Positions 1 to 10,787 of a stretch of DNA of 64,000 bases are shown piece after piece. The stretch comes from Tenebrio molitor. Lineage: Eukaryota; Arthropoda; Insecta; Coleoptera; Tenebrionidae. Position 1 is the stretch's first letter. Every line of letters begins with the position of its first letter. Location: assembly GCF_963966145.1 (NCBI RefSeq), contig NC_091047.1, positions 31,620,001 to 31,684,000 on the forward strand, read 5' to 3'. The position numbers were made by a program, and so were the translations under genes. Below the pieces are notes generated by a model that saw only the letters and a program-made list of their open reading frames with translations, was not told the origin of the DNA and did no database searches.

Positions 1-520
1 ACCAGTTTTGCTGAACCAATTATTCCTAACTAATGAACAACGTATACAGTTGTTGAACCATAATTAAAGTTAACTAGAGGTCAGCTGATCCATCATTAAA
101 TCTGTTGACGAACAACTCGCCCTTAGTAGTCGAGTCAATGAAGGTTTTTACTTCTTAATCCTCAAGAATAGGTCCGATTTTGATGGTTTTTTTTTCAAAG
201 TTTGTTTTCATATATTAATTGAAAGCAGAACCATTTTGGTGGGGGCACATAAATATTTCTATTGATTAAACAATAATTTTGCTATTTACGGAAAAAAATC
301 AGTTTTTCATCATATTTATTCCCAAGGGAATATTTTATATTAAAACTATGTAGCTTTTACTCTCAGCTTCGCCCGCAATTTTTTTACGTGAAAATAAAGG
401 GATATCAAAAAGTATCTTGGTCAAAGATGGTCATGGATTTTCGAATAATTGTTGAAGCATTTGTGTCAATCATTTTTTGAATGTCAAAATCTGAATTTTT
501 ATGCATGCCTTACAAATTGT
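1..520. other. AT-rich sequence without a recognised gene
   Basis: No open frame, splice-flanked exon or clear inverted repeat is visible. From about 415 it may already be the decayed 5' part of the transposase fragment that follows. I see nothing else in it. Confidence 0.4.
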
Positions 521-658
521 GTTGGTTTCGCGAAACTGGCTCTTTGACTCAAAAAAGATGCTGGTAGGCCAATCCGCCAATCGTTCGTACCGAAGAAGTA
601 AAAGCAGTTGTTAATGACATTCTTCAACGTATGGAACAAAGTCCTACAAAACATGAAA
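521..658 (+). pseudogene. Mariner-like (DUF4817-type) transposase fragment
   Basis: The frame reads FRETGSLTQKR, then a stop, then VRTEEVKAVVNDIL and MEQSPTKHE. The RETGS block followed by RT-PE-E is typical of the helix-turn-helix part of the Tc1/mariner-like transposases that carry the DUF4817 domain in insects. One internal stop (in the CW-stop-ANPP stretch) and the lack of a start or catalytic core show it is dead. The frame is cut at about 658 by the P-type element that follows, so this older copy was the insertion target. Confidence 0.55.
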
Positions 659-2033
659 ATAGGCCGTCTGAATCAAAAAGCTACGCTTATAAGGCCGTTT
701 CATTATCCATGATAATTGTTTCTGCAGAGTGGCCATGAAACAAAAGAAGACAGAACCTTATGGCGCGCCCTCGGTGGCCGATCAACGAATTAAAGCTACA
801 ATATTGGCGGCAATTTAAAATGTTACCCTTTTATTTTACATAAAATGGTAAAAGCGTGTTTCATTTGTGGGGCAAAAGATGTTCGCTTATTTGAAATTCC
901 GAACAATATGGAACAAAGACAAAAATGGTTCGAAGCTTTTGAAACGTTTTGCGGTAAGCAAATTTATGCAGACAATGATAAGGACAACCTTTTAATTTGT
1001 ATTTGTAATATAAGACACTACAAAAATTACGGATTACTCAGAAATTTGTGAGCGGCATTTTCAACAAGACTTCATAATTACAACCTCCAAAAGACGACGC
1101 TTATGTAAAGATGCTGTTCCTTCTATTTTTGTAAGTATCTATAATTAAAACAGACTTGTGGTGTTTATTGATACATGAAATATGTCTACATAGAAGCGAA
1201 GTTAACCACGAAATATGAGAAAATAAAATGAGCTTCCTCTTCTCATTTTTCGATCAATTACTTATTAGTTTTCACAGTCATAATCAGGAACCTCCAGTTA
1301 CTGTCATCTTATTAATGTTTTTGTTTTTTACATTTTTCCCACTGTAACTCCGCTTGAAATTCCTGTACCCCAAAATCCTGTAGAGTCTTTCGTCATGCCA
1401 ACCATTCATATCACATCCAAATCAATTCAAGTAAATAGTATTTCTGCGGAGTATATGGCTAATCTCCAGTACCACTGCAAAGTGTTGACCCAAAAGCTGA
1501 AACGAACAAATTGTTTAGCTAAATTAAAAGATTTAGAGGAAGAGAAACGTAAAAATTCAAAAAATATGAACTTAATACATAATATAATTCAAAACGCTGA
1601 TGAGAAGGCCATCTTTCTAATGGATCTTATAAACAATTATAGCAAAAGAGTACCGAGATGGTCTGAAATATCAGTCAGAACATGTACAGTATGGAGATTC
1701 TGTTCAGCTAAAGGTTACGGGTTTTGACATAACAACTTAACAAAATTACCTTCAAAATCAACAATTTTGAGACATCTTGGAAAATTCGACGATCAAAATA
1801 ATGAATGTATCCAAAATAAGCTCGGATCTTGGTTATTTTATAGCACTCATGTTTTACTTGACGTTTTAAACATTTAACCTCAAAGTAAAAAGAGGAAAAG
1901 TCTCAATCGACTCCGTTCGAAATCGATAGAAAAAGGTTCTGCCGCCCGAAATGTCACAAAAACAAAGTTTATATGGAAAAATCGAAAATTGAAACGGCCT
2001 TATAAGCGTAGCTTTTTGATTCAGATGGCCTTG
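659..2033 (+). mobile_element. P-superfamily element, deleted copy (family W, copy 2)
   Basis: The ends are inverted repeats of about 45 bp. The left starts AGGCCGTCTGAATC near 661 and continues through AGCTACGCTTATAAGGCCG; the right is its reverse complement near 1990-2033. Flanks TGAAAAT (654-660) and TGAAAAA (2032-2038) may be a 7-bp target duplication with one mismatch. Inside are THAP exons and the N-terminal part of a P transposase. At about 1815 the sequence jumps to the 3' untranslated end, so the catalytic core is deleted. A second, inverted copy of the family is at 9450-10787. Confidence 0.75.
845..1815 (+). pseudogene. THAP-domain P-element transposase, N-terminal remnant
   Basis: Exon 1 (845 to about 950) starts MVKACFICGAKDVRLFEIP with the first Cys pair of a C2CH THAP zinc finger. 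A GTAAGC donor and an AG near 1013 delimit a 63-nt intron. Exon 2 (about 1014-1127) reads DYSEICERHFQQDF and ends DAVPSIF, the second zinc half and the AVP box, before a GTAAGT donor. A third exon (ORF from 1395) carries a coiled-coil-like stretch and the block PRWSEISVRTCTVWRF found in the other P transposases here. A stop at about 1725 follows KGYGF and the rest is deleted. The domain order matches THAP9/P transposases. Confidence 0.8.
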
Positions 2034-2847
2034 AAAAATCTATGGAGTTTGCATTCTAGATTATACTTATTTTTTCTATGGTCTCTATTGACTGGACTAA
2101 CAGGTCACAGACCAATAACGAATTCAGACTGTTAAAGTCCATATAAAACCTAGGAGACGTGGACGATGCTAGCGCAACCCTAGCGTAGGGCCGAACTAAA
2201 TAACCATATTTAGTCGATGATGAATCGGCTATTTACGTTGACAGCGGGAAATTTGATTTATTCAAAAAATCAAATTTGTTCGTTTCAAAAATCTTTATTA
2301 ATCATTATCAAAAATCTGCTAATCAATTTCGTTATGATAAAAATGATTAAATAATCCAAAACTACTTTCGTACTTGTCCCGAACCTCTTCTACCTGCGAA
2401 GTCGAAGCCTGACTAACTTGTTTGAATAGTTTTTGACCAAAAAGCTCGTATTCAGTAAGTACTATTACGATCATAAAATTTTGGACATCAAACTTCTGTC
2501 ACATTAAAAAAATTACTCTAAATCATGCTTTATTGAAACTGTCACATGAAAGATGAAATTGTTGTCAATTTGACACCGGTTTAAAATATAATTTTTTTAA
2601 TATGCGAGTACATTTGGGTATTTGTTTTATATTTTTTATTAATTAAAACCTCGTTCTATTCCATTTGTCTGATTTTTACAATTTTTTGAATATTTTCTCG
2701 GTAAATCTGACATTCACATTTTCAAAATTGACACAATCAAAATTGAGGTTATTAATACATAAGGGACGTTTTAGAATGTATATCAACACGATGACATTAG
2801 TGTCCTAAATTTTTTGATCGCAATAGTAATACTTTCGAAAAAAAAGT
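2034..2847. other. Intergenic AT-rich stretch, nothing recognised
   Basis: No coding frame, exon with both splice sites, or paired inverted repeat was found. It may hold the rest of the old mariner-like element interrupted at 659. Confidence 0.4.
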
Positions 2848-2849
2848 TA

Positions 2850-3360
2850 CAGTGGAAGTCGCTTATAACGACGACCAAGGGACCGGCTAATTCCCGTCGT
2901 TATAAACGGACGTCGTTACATACGACTTATTTTTTTTAAGTTAAAAAGTTAAATATATAACTTTGTATATGCGTCTTATTGCAAGAAATATAATTATGTA
3001 ATTATAAAAAAAAAAACAATAAATATAAAAGCACAAAAATAGGCTTCAAATGTTGATGGTAGCTCAAATTCTATTCCAATCAGGCATTTTTATATCCCGA
3101 ATTTTGAGAATCACATAAATGACAATACGACGGACCAATTGGAACACGTCATAGGCGGCAGCATGATTTTTTTCGTCCACACGTCGTTATATCCGGCCTA
3201 ACCCAGAGCTCAGCAGGACGTTAAAAGCGACTTCGTCGTTATAGCCGACGTTTGACGGACGTTATACACGACTTCAAAAGCGTTGCCAGATATAGGAATC
3301 CAACCAATTCTCTAAGAATCAGTCGTTATAAGCGACGTCGCTATAAACGACTTCTACTGT
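2850..3360. mobile_element. Pogo/Tigger-like MITE
   Basis: Flanked by TA on both sides (2848-2849, 3361-3362). The left end is CAGTGGAAGTCGCTTATAAC and the right end is a matching inverted form ending ACGACTTCTACTG. The CAGTGGAA...CTTATAACGACG pattern repeats several times internally (for example near 3220-3260 and 3320-3350). No transposase is present. The terminal style and TA duplication fit the pogo/Tigger branch of Tc1/mariner. Confidence 0.8.
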
Positions 3361-3384
3361 ATTACAAAAAATGTTATTTTCAGA

Positions 3385-3541
3385 ATTGAAAAAAGGTGGA
3401 TAAAGGTTTTAGATACTTCTGGAATACTTCCTTCAAAATTACAAAATTCACTCATTTGGCAAGACCACTTTTCAGAAAATTATTTTACAAGTTCTCAAAA
3501 AACTAGATTTTATAGGTGTGCCGTGCCATTCCCATCAGGTT
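3385..3541 (+). pseudogene. Second half of a THAP domain
   Basis: After an acceptor-like TTTTCAG the frame reads RIEKRWIKVLDTSGILPSK, then WQDHFSENYF and CAVPFPSG. This is the W, the C/W-x2-HF and the AVP box of a THAP zinc finger (the usual Cys before HF is replaced by Trp). No first Cys pair is seen upstream, where the pogo-like MITE ends at 3360. A later frame (VIPDPEVVPERAHSSKFSN, near 3620-3680) may be the downstream exon. I read it as a decayed P transposase or THAP gene. Confidence 0.55.
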
Positions 3542-3779
3542 TTCGTTCCAAATTCACAGTGTCACAAAATAACAGTTTTTCCAGACAATTCGAATAATGA
3601 CTATGTAAATTACAGAAGTTGTGATTCCTGATCCTGAAGTTGTCCCAGAACGTGCACATTCATCAAAATTCTCAAACAAAGTGCTATAGGTTTTTAAACG
3701 TACCAAAATTTGTGAACTCAATCTCAATCTATTACATGGATCGTTATAAGCGAAAAACAATTTCAAAATTAAAAACTTT

Positions 3780-4205
3780 ATAAGAAAACTCTAAAAATAA
3801 TGAAATAAAATATTTCGATAATTGTTTGTCTTTGTTTTTTTTTTAATAAATGAGGAGCAACTTATCAAATCGCATTATGTCCACTCGCGGCCAAAATTCA
3901 GTTTGAAGTGGATTTGAAATCTTCTATAACTACTTTACAGCCCTACCAAAAGAAACTGCTATAAATAGAATTATTTCTCTATTTAATTTCAGTTTGAAAT
4001 CTGATGCTTGCATCAAAACGTATAATATATTAAACTTCATCCATTTTCAATATACATTACTGTTAGGGAATTTTCTTTTTTTGTATTGCAATGAAAGTGT
4101 TTTATTTTTTCTAATATTGCACATTCAAAGCAGACGTTTTGAATTTGTCAAAAAATTTGACACTGTCAGATTATAATTATTGAAAAAAATACGATTAAGT
4201 AGCGA
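3780..4205. other. AT-rich stretch, nothing recognised
   Basis: Low-complexity AT sequence between the THAP remnant and a coding-like segment. No gene or element end could be supported. Confidence 0.4.
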
Positions 4206-4231
4206 TATCATGGAGGCCACAGACAGTGTTA

Positions 4232-4462
4232 TAAAAAGAAAATGCCTCTCTTTAGAGATAAAATAAAGTGTCACCGGTGTTTTAAAAACATTTGGGAAGT
4301 AAATGGTCCAAATTTGAGGAGGATGCCAGTTGACCGAATGGTTGGGGAAATTTTTGCCGTAAGTTGATAAATCCACTTTTAATTTAAATTGATCTATTTA
4401 AAATGTTAGCTTCAATCTCCTACAGATATCTGAAGGAAAAGTACGGAGTAATTTCTGGATCG
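4232..4462 (+). other. Coding-looking segment with splice-like sites, unrecognised
   Basis: From ATG near 4232 the frame reads MPLFRDKIKCHRCFKNIWEV and then NGPNLRRMPVDRMVGEIFA up to a possible donor (GTAAGT near 4359). An acceptor-like CTCCTACAG near 4425 is followed by ISEGKVRSN. A Cys-x2-Cys pair is visible but there is no second pair. I do not recognise the family; it could be a decayed transposon exon. Confidence 0.3.
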
Positions 4463-4687
4463 GGGGCACAGGCACAGAATGGAAACGACGCACGATGGAA
4501 CAGTGAAGAAATATTTGCGCCGTTGTGCGCTTTTTTTAATTACAAGACCGCCGGCCTTTAGGCTTGACTTGAGAGGGTTTGCTCCTGACCACTATTCATT
4601 TTGAATGTATCATGCTTCCACTGTGTGTTCTGCTCTAAAATCTTTTCGTTAAAATCTGTGTATGTTTATTAAGGTAATTAAGGTAGG
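4463..4687. other. Stretch with no recognised feature
   Basis: No reading frame or paired repeat is supported here. Confidence 0.35.
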
Positions 4688-4689
4688 TA

Positions 4690-5028
4690 CAGTTGCGGCC
4701 GTTGAAAACTCAGACACTTTGACAACGCCAAACTTTTAGCTTTGTAAATGGTATTGAAAGTGACGTTTCTCAAAATGTCACTCAAACATTATCCACATTA
4801 ATTTCTCTCGCAATGGCTCTTATACTCACACCGTCCCTCAGTCAAACACATTTTTGCAAACCAGATAATTGCGGCATTTCAAAAGTTACGCGCGATTCTG
4901 ACCTAATATGTCAAATACTGACACTAACTTTATAATCCTTGATGAAAATCCTGTTTACGCTAATCAAATTTCGGAATTTATACAGAGTGTTTAAATCTTT
5001 CCTATCTGAGATTCAACGGCCGCAACTG
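4690..5028. mobile_element. Tc1/mariner-type MITE
   Basis: TA at 4688-4689 and 5029-5030 flank inverted ends: left CAGTTGCGGCCGTTGAA, right TTCAACGGCCGCAACTG. The internal 300 bp is non-coding. TA target duplication and CAG termini place it with Tc1/mariner non-autonomous elements. Confidence 0.85.
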
Positions 5029-5304
5029 TACACCTACTTGCTGGTTTCAATGCCGGTATTTAATATTAATTAACCTGTGGATACCTTATTTTAAGTAAAA
5101 TATTCAAAACTAGTTTAGTTTGCTTGATAGCGGGACTCAATTAAATAGAGATTTGTCAAAAATGACAATAATCGTACATTATAACCTCTTCAAAATACAC
5201 ATAACCTGAATTATTATCTGTGACATTGCCTTTACAGTAGAAAAAAGTTGTATCCTATTACACCACAAAAGTTACTAAAATCACTAGATTTATACTAAGG
5301 ACAA

Positions 5305-5580
5305 CGTAACATTTTATCTGCCCCGCCCATTTCATTTTCTTAGTTACCAATCAAATAGGTTGTTAAGACGATCTGATTTACACAGTAAAAATTTCTGACA
5401 TTCGAATTGTCTTAATGACATTTTATTTTTTAGAACCTAAAACAATAATTGTGAACTTGACAGCAAAATTCTAACCTTAACTTTTTTACGTGGCAAATGT
5501 GATGAAAAGTTGTACAGATTGAATCTGGCTTTGATTCTGATTGGACAATTTTAGTGGGCGGAGCAGATAAAAAGTTATAA
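5305..5580. mobile_element. MITE with about 28-bp inverted ends
   Basis: The left end contains ATTTTATCTGCCCCGCCCA and the right end TGGGCGGAGCAGATAAAAA; the two are imperfect reverse complements. The body is non-coding. The target duplication could not be fixed, so the superfamily is open. Confidence 0.6.
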
Positions 5581-5633
5581 CGGCAATACTATAGCAGTGT
5601 ATATTGAAAATGGATGGAGTTTAGTTGAGTTTA

Positions 5634-6325
5634 GGCATTCACGATCTTTTTGGGACCGAGTTGGCTATGATTTTTTCTTTTCATGTTGGACTAACTGATT
5701 CAGTGATGCAACGGATGCAATTTTTTTTCTGTCAGTGTGTGTTCGACATTTTCTTGCCACCGCATTGCCAGATTTATTATTTTAATATTCGTAAGAAACT
5801 AAAGTGGGTACAGGTTGCAAAGACACACTTGTCATTTGCAACAGCACTTTTATGACATTAGTCATTTGAAATTACTTAAAACTGTACTTAAGTATATGGA
5901 AAATATTCAATCCAAACTATGATTTTCTGGTCTCTTTATGCCTTTATTTGGTTCAGAAATATTGAAAAAATGCTGTTGCAAATGACAAGTGTGTCTTTGC
6001 AACCTGTACCCACTCTAAATGATTTATTAAGTGTATAAAAATAATTTAAATTTCCGTCAAAGGAGCAGTCAAAATTGCCAAAATAATTTTATTATGATAA
6101 AAAATTCCTATTAAACGATTTCATTTAATTTAAAAAGGACAGACCAGATTTAAGAGATCTGGCAACAATGTACCTATTTAGAAAATATAACCCTAAACTG
6201 AAAACAACCTAACCTAACACAAAAAGTGTTAATTTCCTTTAGGGAATTTAGTTATCACCGAGGTACTGCCAACAAAATTACTAGATGGTCATAGCCAACT
6301 CGGTCCCAAAAAGATCGTGAATGCC
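5634..6325. mobile_element. PIF/Harbinger-like MITE with a nested MITE
   Basis: A 3-bp TTA duplication (5631-5633, 6326-6328) flanks about 40-bp inverted ends starting GGCATTCACGATCTTTTTGG. A 3-bp TWA duplication with GG-starting termini fits PIF/Harbinger. A second MITE (5803-6014) sits inside. No transposase is encoded. Confidence 0.75.
5803..6014. mobile_element. MITE family G, copy 1
   Basis: Inverted ends of about 45 bp begin AGTGGGTACAGGTTGCAAAG, flanked by a 4-bp CTAA duplication (5799-5802, 6015-6018). The central sequence (CCAAACTATGATTTTC and so on) is shared with copies at 8303 and 38776. Non-coding; nested in the PIF-like MITE. Confidence 0.8.
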
Positions 6326-6384
6326 TTATAGTTGATAGGCTGAGAAAAATGTTGCATTCATTGACGTGCACATCTTCTCCAAAC

Positions 6385-6545
6385 ATGAACACGTGGTCAA
6401 ACTGCCGAAGCGAGGTTAAAATTAATGAGATGCCGCCAAGTAATTTTTGTGGATGTATATCAGGCTTTCAAAAATATCCGCACGTTTTGAATAAGCCAAT
6501 TGGAAGCTGCTGTTTGAAATACGCGGGCACTAGGGGGCGGTTTTA
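6385..6545 (+). repeat. Dispersed repeat, copy 1 (inverted copy at 34445)
   Basis: The block from ACACGTGGTCAAACT through GGATGTATATCAGGCTTT to CACTAGGGGGCGG recurs in reverse complement at about 34445-34625, with clear divergence. No coding frame is convincing. It probably marks an unclassified old transposon. Confidence 0.6.
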
Positions 6546-6639
6546 TTACTCTATCTCTTCAGCATCCACACTTTAAGGGCATCCTTTGCTGAAAACAAAC
6601 ATGATCAATTATGTTCCGATAAAACATAAACAAATGTCA

Positions 6640-7262
6640 TTCGTGTCAAACGGCGGGAAATTCAAACTTTACACTGTTCTCACTGTTAGTGAGTACTTAA
6701 AATTATGGAATTAAATGTTCGAATTGCCATCCCCTAACTTGTTGACAATAAGCAAGTTTATGAAGAAATTCCCCCTGTTTTAGTTTTATCTAGTTTAATC
6801 ACCGCGCCCAATCAAAATTAAAATTTCTATACGTTGTGTTTTTGTTAAATGAGTCATTTTCGAAAAGGTTTTGTAAAACAAATAACACATACGAATGAAA
6901 TTGACAGTAACATTTGACTGTTTGATTTACCTACTTGATTTTTTGACTTGTTTTTTTCGTTATAAAATTTATTTTTTCCAACTTCATTAATTTTTTTCTC
7001 AAAAATTTCATTATGTAAGATAACAAAATTTTTATACTGTCATTTAGACAATTAAAGGGGCTATCAGAATCAAGAAAAAAAATAGGGGCTTTCCATTTTA
7101 AAAAAGTATCGATGACGTCATCACTCAAAAACAAATGACTGCTTGGAATTTTCTTTGGTACTAAAACATGTACTTTTATAAACTAAAATTGACCAAAGAT
7201 TTTTTTGAAAAACGTCTTGTTTAATTTTTAAGGAATTTATTCCATACTTTTGCCGCTCACTG
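6640..7262 (+). mobile_element. Mariner-like element, right part only
   Basis: The right end CTTTTGCCGCTCACTG followed by TA (7263-7264) is identical in kind to the ends of the element at 54530-56094. The preceding 600 bp also align with that copy, including the stretch containing TATCGATGACGTCAT. No matching left end is present, so the copy is 5'-truncated. A decayed transposase start (compare MTHLTETQRIEIL in the other copy) lies in reverse near 6850. Confidence 0.65.
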
Positions 7263-7272
7263 TATAATACCA

Positions 7273-7413
7273 CGAGTAGTCCAAATTATGTCGATTATTT
7301 TTCAAACTGTTCACGAATTATCAATTGTGCTTGGGAATGAATCCACGAGTGCGTCAGCACGATTGAATAAGTGAAACCAGTTTGAAAAATAGTCTACATA
7401 ATTTAGACTACGA
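7273..7413. mobile_element. Palindromic MITE
   Basis: Left TAGTCCAAATTATGTCGATT pairs with right AATAGTCTACATAATTTAGA around a short loop. The inverted arms are about 34 bp. The target duplication is uncertain (CGAG is possible). Confidence 0.55.
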
Positions 7414-7910
7414 GTTGTATTCGGAAGACTATTCCATGAACCAACTTTGGCAATTTGGCAGCAAATCGGAAGAAGAAATTAACGCAGAAATCAAAGAAAA
7501 TGTTTCCAACAACACAAAAAACACGCGTAAGTCCGTTTGGAAGCAATTCTCAAGGCTGCAGTCATTTGTTAAAAATATTCGCTGCGATCACTAGTGGTAT
7601 TACCGATACAATTTCCACGAGTGGGAATATTCGGTCCAATTTTTTGAAACCATGGTAACAAATGTGTAAAATTGTGTTTTTATTGGTCCATTTTTAACAA
7701 ATGACAGGTGAATGGAATAGTCTAGTTAATGTGTAATGTTATAAAAAAGAATCAAATAAATGTACGCATATGAAATGTCATACAGATGTCAACTCTACCC
7801 CAGCCACACAGTTGCCACATACATTTTCGTACATAGTTGCCATACTTATCCATAATCATTTTGAATCACTCAATACAAAAATTAAAAATTGAAACAAATG
7901 GTCCAGTGTT
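7414..7910. other. Repeat-like stretch, no gene supported
   Basis: Two short blocks (GACTATTCCATGAACC near 7430 and GAATGGAATAGTC near 7710) are loosely inverted, so this may be another decayed MITE. No coding frame is convincing. Confidence 0.35.
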
Positions 7911-7916
7911 TGCTTT

Positions 7917-8168
7917 AGTTACTTGTGGAATTTTCGTTTTTTTTTCTGGCCAGACACCCTTAGGGCGTCCTCCTACATCGTTTCCCACCACTCAAACCTT
8001 GTGCAAATGAATGTTCCTTGCCCTTTAGGTATACTAGACATTGACGCGACCTTGAAACACAAGAGAGAAAAACAAGGGCATTTGCACAAGGTTTGAGTGA
8101 AGGGAAACGACGTAGGAGGACGCCCTAAGTGTGTCTGGCCAGAAAAAACGCGAAAATTCCTCAAGTAA
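7917..8168. mobile_element. MITE family H, copy 1
   Basis: Long inverted arms (about 90 bp): left GGCCAGACACCCTTAGGGCG through CATCGTTTCCCACCACTCAA, mirrored on the right. The hairpin core is non-coding. A second copy lies at 20726-20982 with the same arms and core. Confidence 0.8.
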
Positions 8169-8302
8169 ATTCCTAAAGTAAACAACACAAATTTTTTATA
8201 ATCTTTCGTTTAGTTTCCAAATCCAAAATCTGGGAGTTTTCGACAGGTTGGTGCCACTGATTTACTGATTTATCAGTCATGACAGATTTAGGAGATTTAA
8301 GT

Positions 8303-8515
8303 AAACTCGGTACAGGTTGCAAAGACACACTTGTCATTTGCAACAGCGCTTTTATGGCATTAGTCATTTGAAATTACCTTAAAACTGTACTTATATGGAA
8401 AATATTCAACCCAAACTATGATTTTCTGGTCCCTTTGTGCCTTTATTTGGTTCAGAAATATGAAAAAAATGCTGTTGCAAATGACAAGTGTGTCTTTGCA
8501 ACCTGTACCGAGTTT
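8303..8515. mobile_element. MITE family G, copy 2
   Basis: Ends AAACTCGGTACAGGTTGC are inverted at the right, and a 4-bp AAGT duplication flanks the element (8299-8302, 8516-8519). The body is nearly identical to copy 1 at 5803, so the family was active comparatively recently. The outermost 8-10 bp differ between copies while the inner inverted repeat is constant. Confidence 0.8.
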
Positions 8516-8520
8516 AAGTA

Positions 8521-8790
8521 AAGTCCTCGTCTAGAAATAGTCAATTTTGATTTAAATTGTAAATCATCTTACAATAGGACAGCAAACCGTCTTATAACTA
8601 CCATAATACCCTCTAACTTTATTGCCCCTTTGTTGTGCAGTGCCGACTTAAGGAAGAGCAAACATCAGGTAAAGTAACAGCCCCTATTTATTTATGGAAT
8701 TATTTATGGTAGTTATAAGACGATTTTCTCTCCTATTGTAAAATGATTTACAATTTAAGTCAAAATTGACTATTTTTCGACGAGGGCTTT
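8521..8790. mobile_element. MITE with about 60-bp inverted arms
   Basis: Left TAAAGTCCTCGTCTAGAAAT pairs with right ATTTTTCGACGAGGGCTTTA. The arms include TTACAATAGGA and its reverse complement. If TA is the duplication this is a Tc1/mariner-type MITE. Confidence 0.65.
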
Positions 8791-8851
8791 ATTGGGGCAC
8801 GATTTCATGAACGTGCGGCACAGTACCTACTTGCAGGGCGTCGCGTCGGGC

Positions 8852-8887
8852 CATGGTGTATGAGTTAGTACTAACTCATACACCATG
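8852..8887. mobile_element. Perfect 36-bp palindrome with 8-bp target duplication
   Basis: The sequence is an exact palindrome starting CATGGTGTATGAGTTAGT and ending with its reverse complement. It is flanked on both sides by CGTCGGGC (8844-8851, 8888-8895). CA...TG termini and an 8-bp duplication are those of the P superfamily. The element consists of two 18-bp inverted repeats and nothing else. Confidence 0.7.
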
Positions 8888-8895
8888 CGTCGGGC

Positions 8896-9283
8896 CCAAT
8901 GTAATTTCACGATTTAATAATGGTTGTCTGTTTTTTGAAGCAGTACCAAGACTCGAAAGACTATCTACCTGGTGTCTTATTCTTATGGTTTGAACATTGT
9001 TTCCATTATTATTTGATAATTTTTTTTTTACTTTATTATACAATCTTATCGAATTTTTTTCAAATCAATTTGCTAAACACTTGAGACGCCACCGGACGGA
9101 CATTGCTTTCGTCTCACGCTGAATAAAAACGGAACAAAAGCCTGTCCAGCAATAAACACCATCGCAAGTCGGATTAACTAGCATTATTCGTGCGCTGATT
9201 GTATGTATTTATAATATGAAACCATATCAGTTGTGACGCCTATTTGAATCCGATCTCTGCTCATGACTTGAAGTATGAAGTAA
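8896..9283. other. Unique-looking sequence beside the P cluster
   Basis: No repeat, element end or gene was found. It is one flank of the pre-insertion site of the 15.9-kb composite; the other flank is the 5' region of the HMG20-like gene at 25168. Confidence 0.4.
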
Positions 9284-9449
9284 TGAAGGACATGGCCTAC
9301 TAAATCTGAACTGCGCTGCGCTTATTAAGGCCGTAACCATGATAGAAAGAAGACTGGTATACCCACTCACCGCCATTTTGAGAGCCAAATTTAGGGCCCG
9401 CTGGAGCCCGAAAAATAGTTCATACAAATTCGCTAGATGGCAGTCCCCG

Positions 9450-10787
9450 CAAGGCCATCTGAATCAAAAAGCTACGCTTATAAGGCCGTTTCAATTTTCG
9501 ATTTTTCCATATAAACTTTGTTTCTGTGACATTTCGGGCGGCAGAACCTTTTTGCGCTCCATCTACCGATTTCGAACGCAATTGATTGAGACTTTTTCCA
9601 CTTTTTCTTTGAGGTTAAGTGCTTAAAACGTCAATTAAAACATGAATGCAATAAAATATCCAAGATCCGAGCTTTTTTTGGACACATTCTGGGCTAGCAA
9701 AATACTAATAAATTAGAATTGCAAAAAACCATGAAATCATAACACAAGGTAGGTTAGAACAATTTATAACTTTAACATTTTTCTGCAAAGGGGTTTGTTT
9801 TGGATTGCACATTTCCTCTTTAATAAATCTGTTTTTTCTTGACAAATATGTATTATCTAAAACTGGTTTCAGCGTTGCAGTTATTATCAGCTCGCAGATC
9901 TGATTTTTATGTACCAGACAAGATGAAAGTATTGGATTTTCTAGCAAATGAGGGCCCAGTACCTCAACCATTTGGTGGAATATACTGCGCAGAAATACTA
10001 TCTACTTGAATTGATTTGGATGTCATTGGAACACTTGGAATGATGAAAGACTCTACAGGATTTTGGGGTACAGGAATTTCAAACGGAGTTTCAGTGGGAA
10101 AAGCCTAAAAAACAAAAACACTAATAAGATGATAGTAATTAATACCTGGAGGTTCCTGATTAGGACTTTGAAAAGTAATAAGTAATTAATCGAAAAATGA
10201 GAAGAGGAAGCTCATTTTGTTTTCTCATATGTCGTGGTTGACTTCGCTTCTATGTATATTTCATGTAGCAATAAACACTACAAGTCTTTTTTAATTATAG
10301 ATACTTACAAAAATAGGACAAGGAACTGCATCTTTACATAAGCGTCGTCTTTTGGGGGTTGTAATGTAATTATAGAGACTTGTTGAAAATGCTGCTCACA
10401 AATTTCTGAGTAATCCTTAATTTTTGTAGTCTTTTATATTACAAATACAAATTAAAAGGTTGTGCTTATCATTGTCTCCATAAATTTGCTTACCGCAAAC
10501 GTTTCAAAAGCTACGAACCATTTTTGTCTTTGTTTCATATTGCTGCGAATTTCAAATAAGCGAACATCTTTTGCCCCACAAATGAAACACGCTTTTACCA
10601 TTTCATGTAAAATAGAAGGGCAATATTTTAAATTGCCGCCAATATTGTAGCTTTGATTCGTTGATCGGCCACCGAGGGCGCGCAATAAGGTTCTGTCTTC
10701 TTTTGTTTTATGGCCACTCTGCAGAAACAATTATTATGTACATTGAAACGGCCTTATAAGCGTAGCTTTTTGATTCAGATGGCCTTG
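9450..10787 (-). mobile_element. P-superfamily element, deleted copy (family W, copy 1)
   Basis: Termini CAAGGCCATCTGAATCAAAA (left) and the reverse complement ending GGCCTTG (right) match the element at 659-2033. It keeps the THAP exons (right side) and a C-terminal fragment (left side) but lacks the catalytic middle. Its flanks CAGTCCCCGCA and TGCGGGGACTG are inverted rather than direct copies. The right one is split by the Y element, which inserted at this boundary. Confidence 0.8.
9705..10611 (-). pseudogene. THAP/P transposase remnant of W copy 1
   Basis: Reading on the minus strand, MVKACFICGAKDVRLFEI starts near 10603, almost identical to the plus-strand copy at 845. A frame change follows the first THAP exon. 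A separate frame at 9971-9705 contains NPILSSCLVHKNQICELI and LKPVLDNTYLSRKN. That aligns with the C-terminus of the transposase at 58011 (NSIFSCDKHIDKFCKVIL, MKPILNNICLEKTD). The two ends without the middle show an internal deletion typical of non-autonomous P derivatives. Confidence 0.7.
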
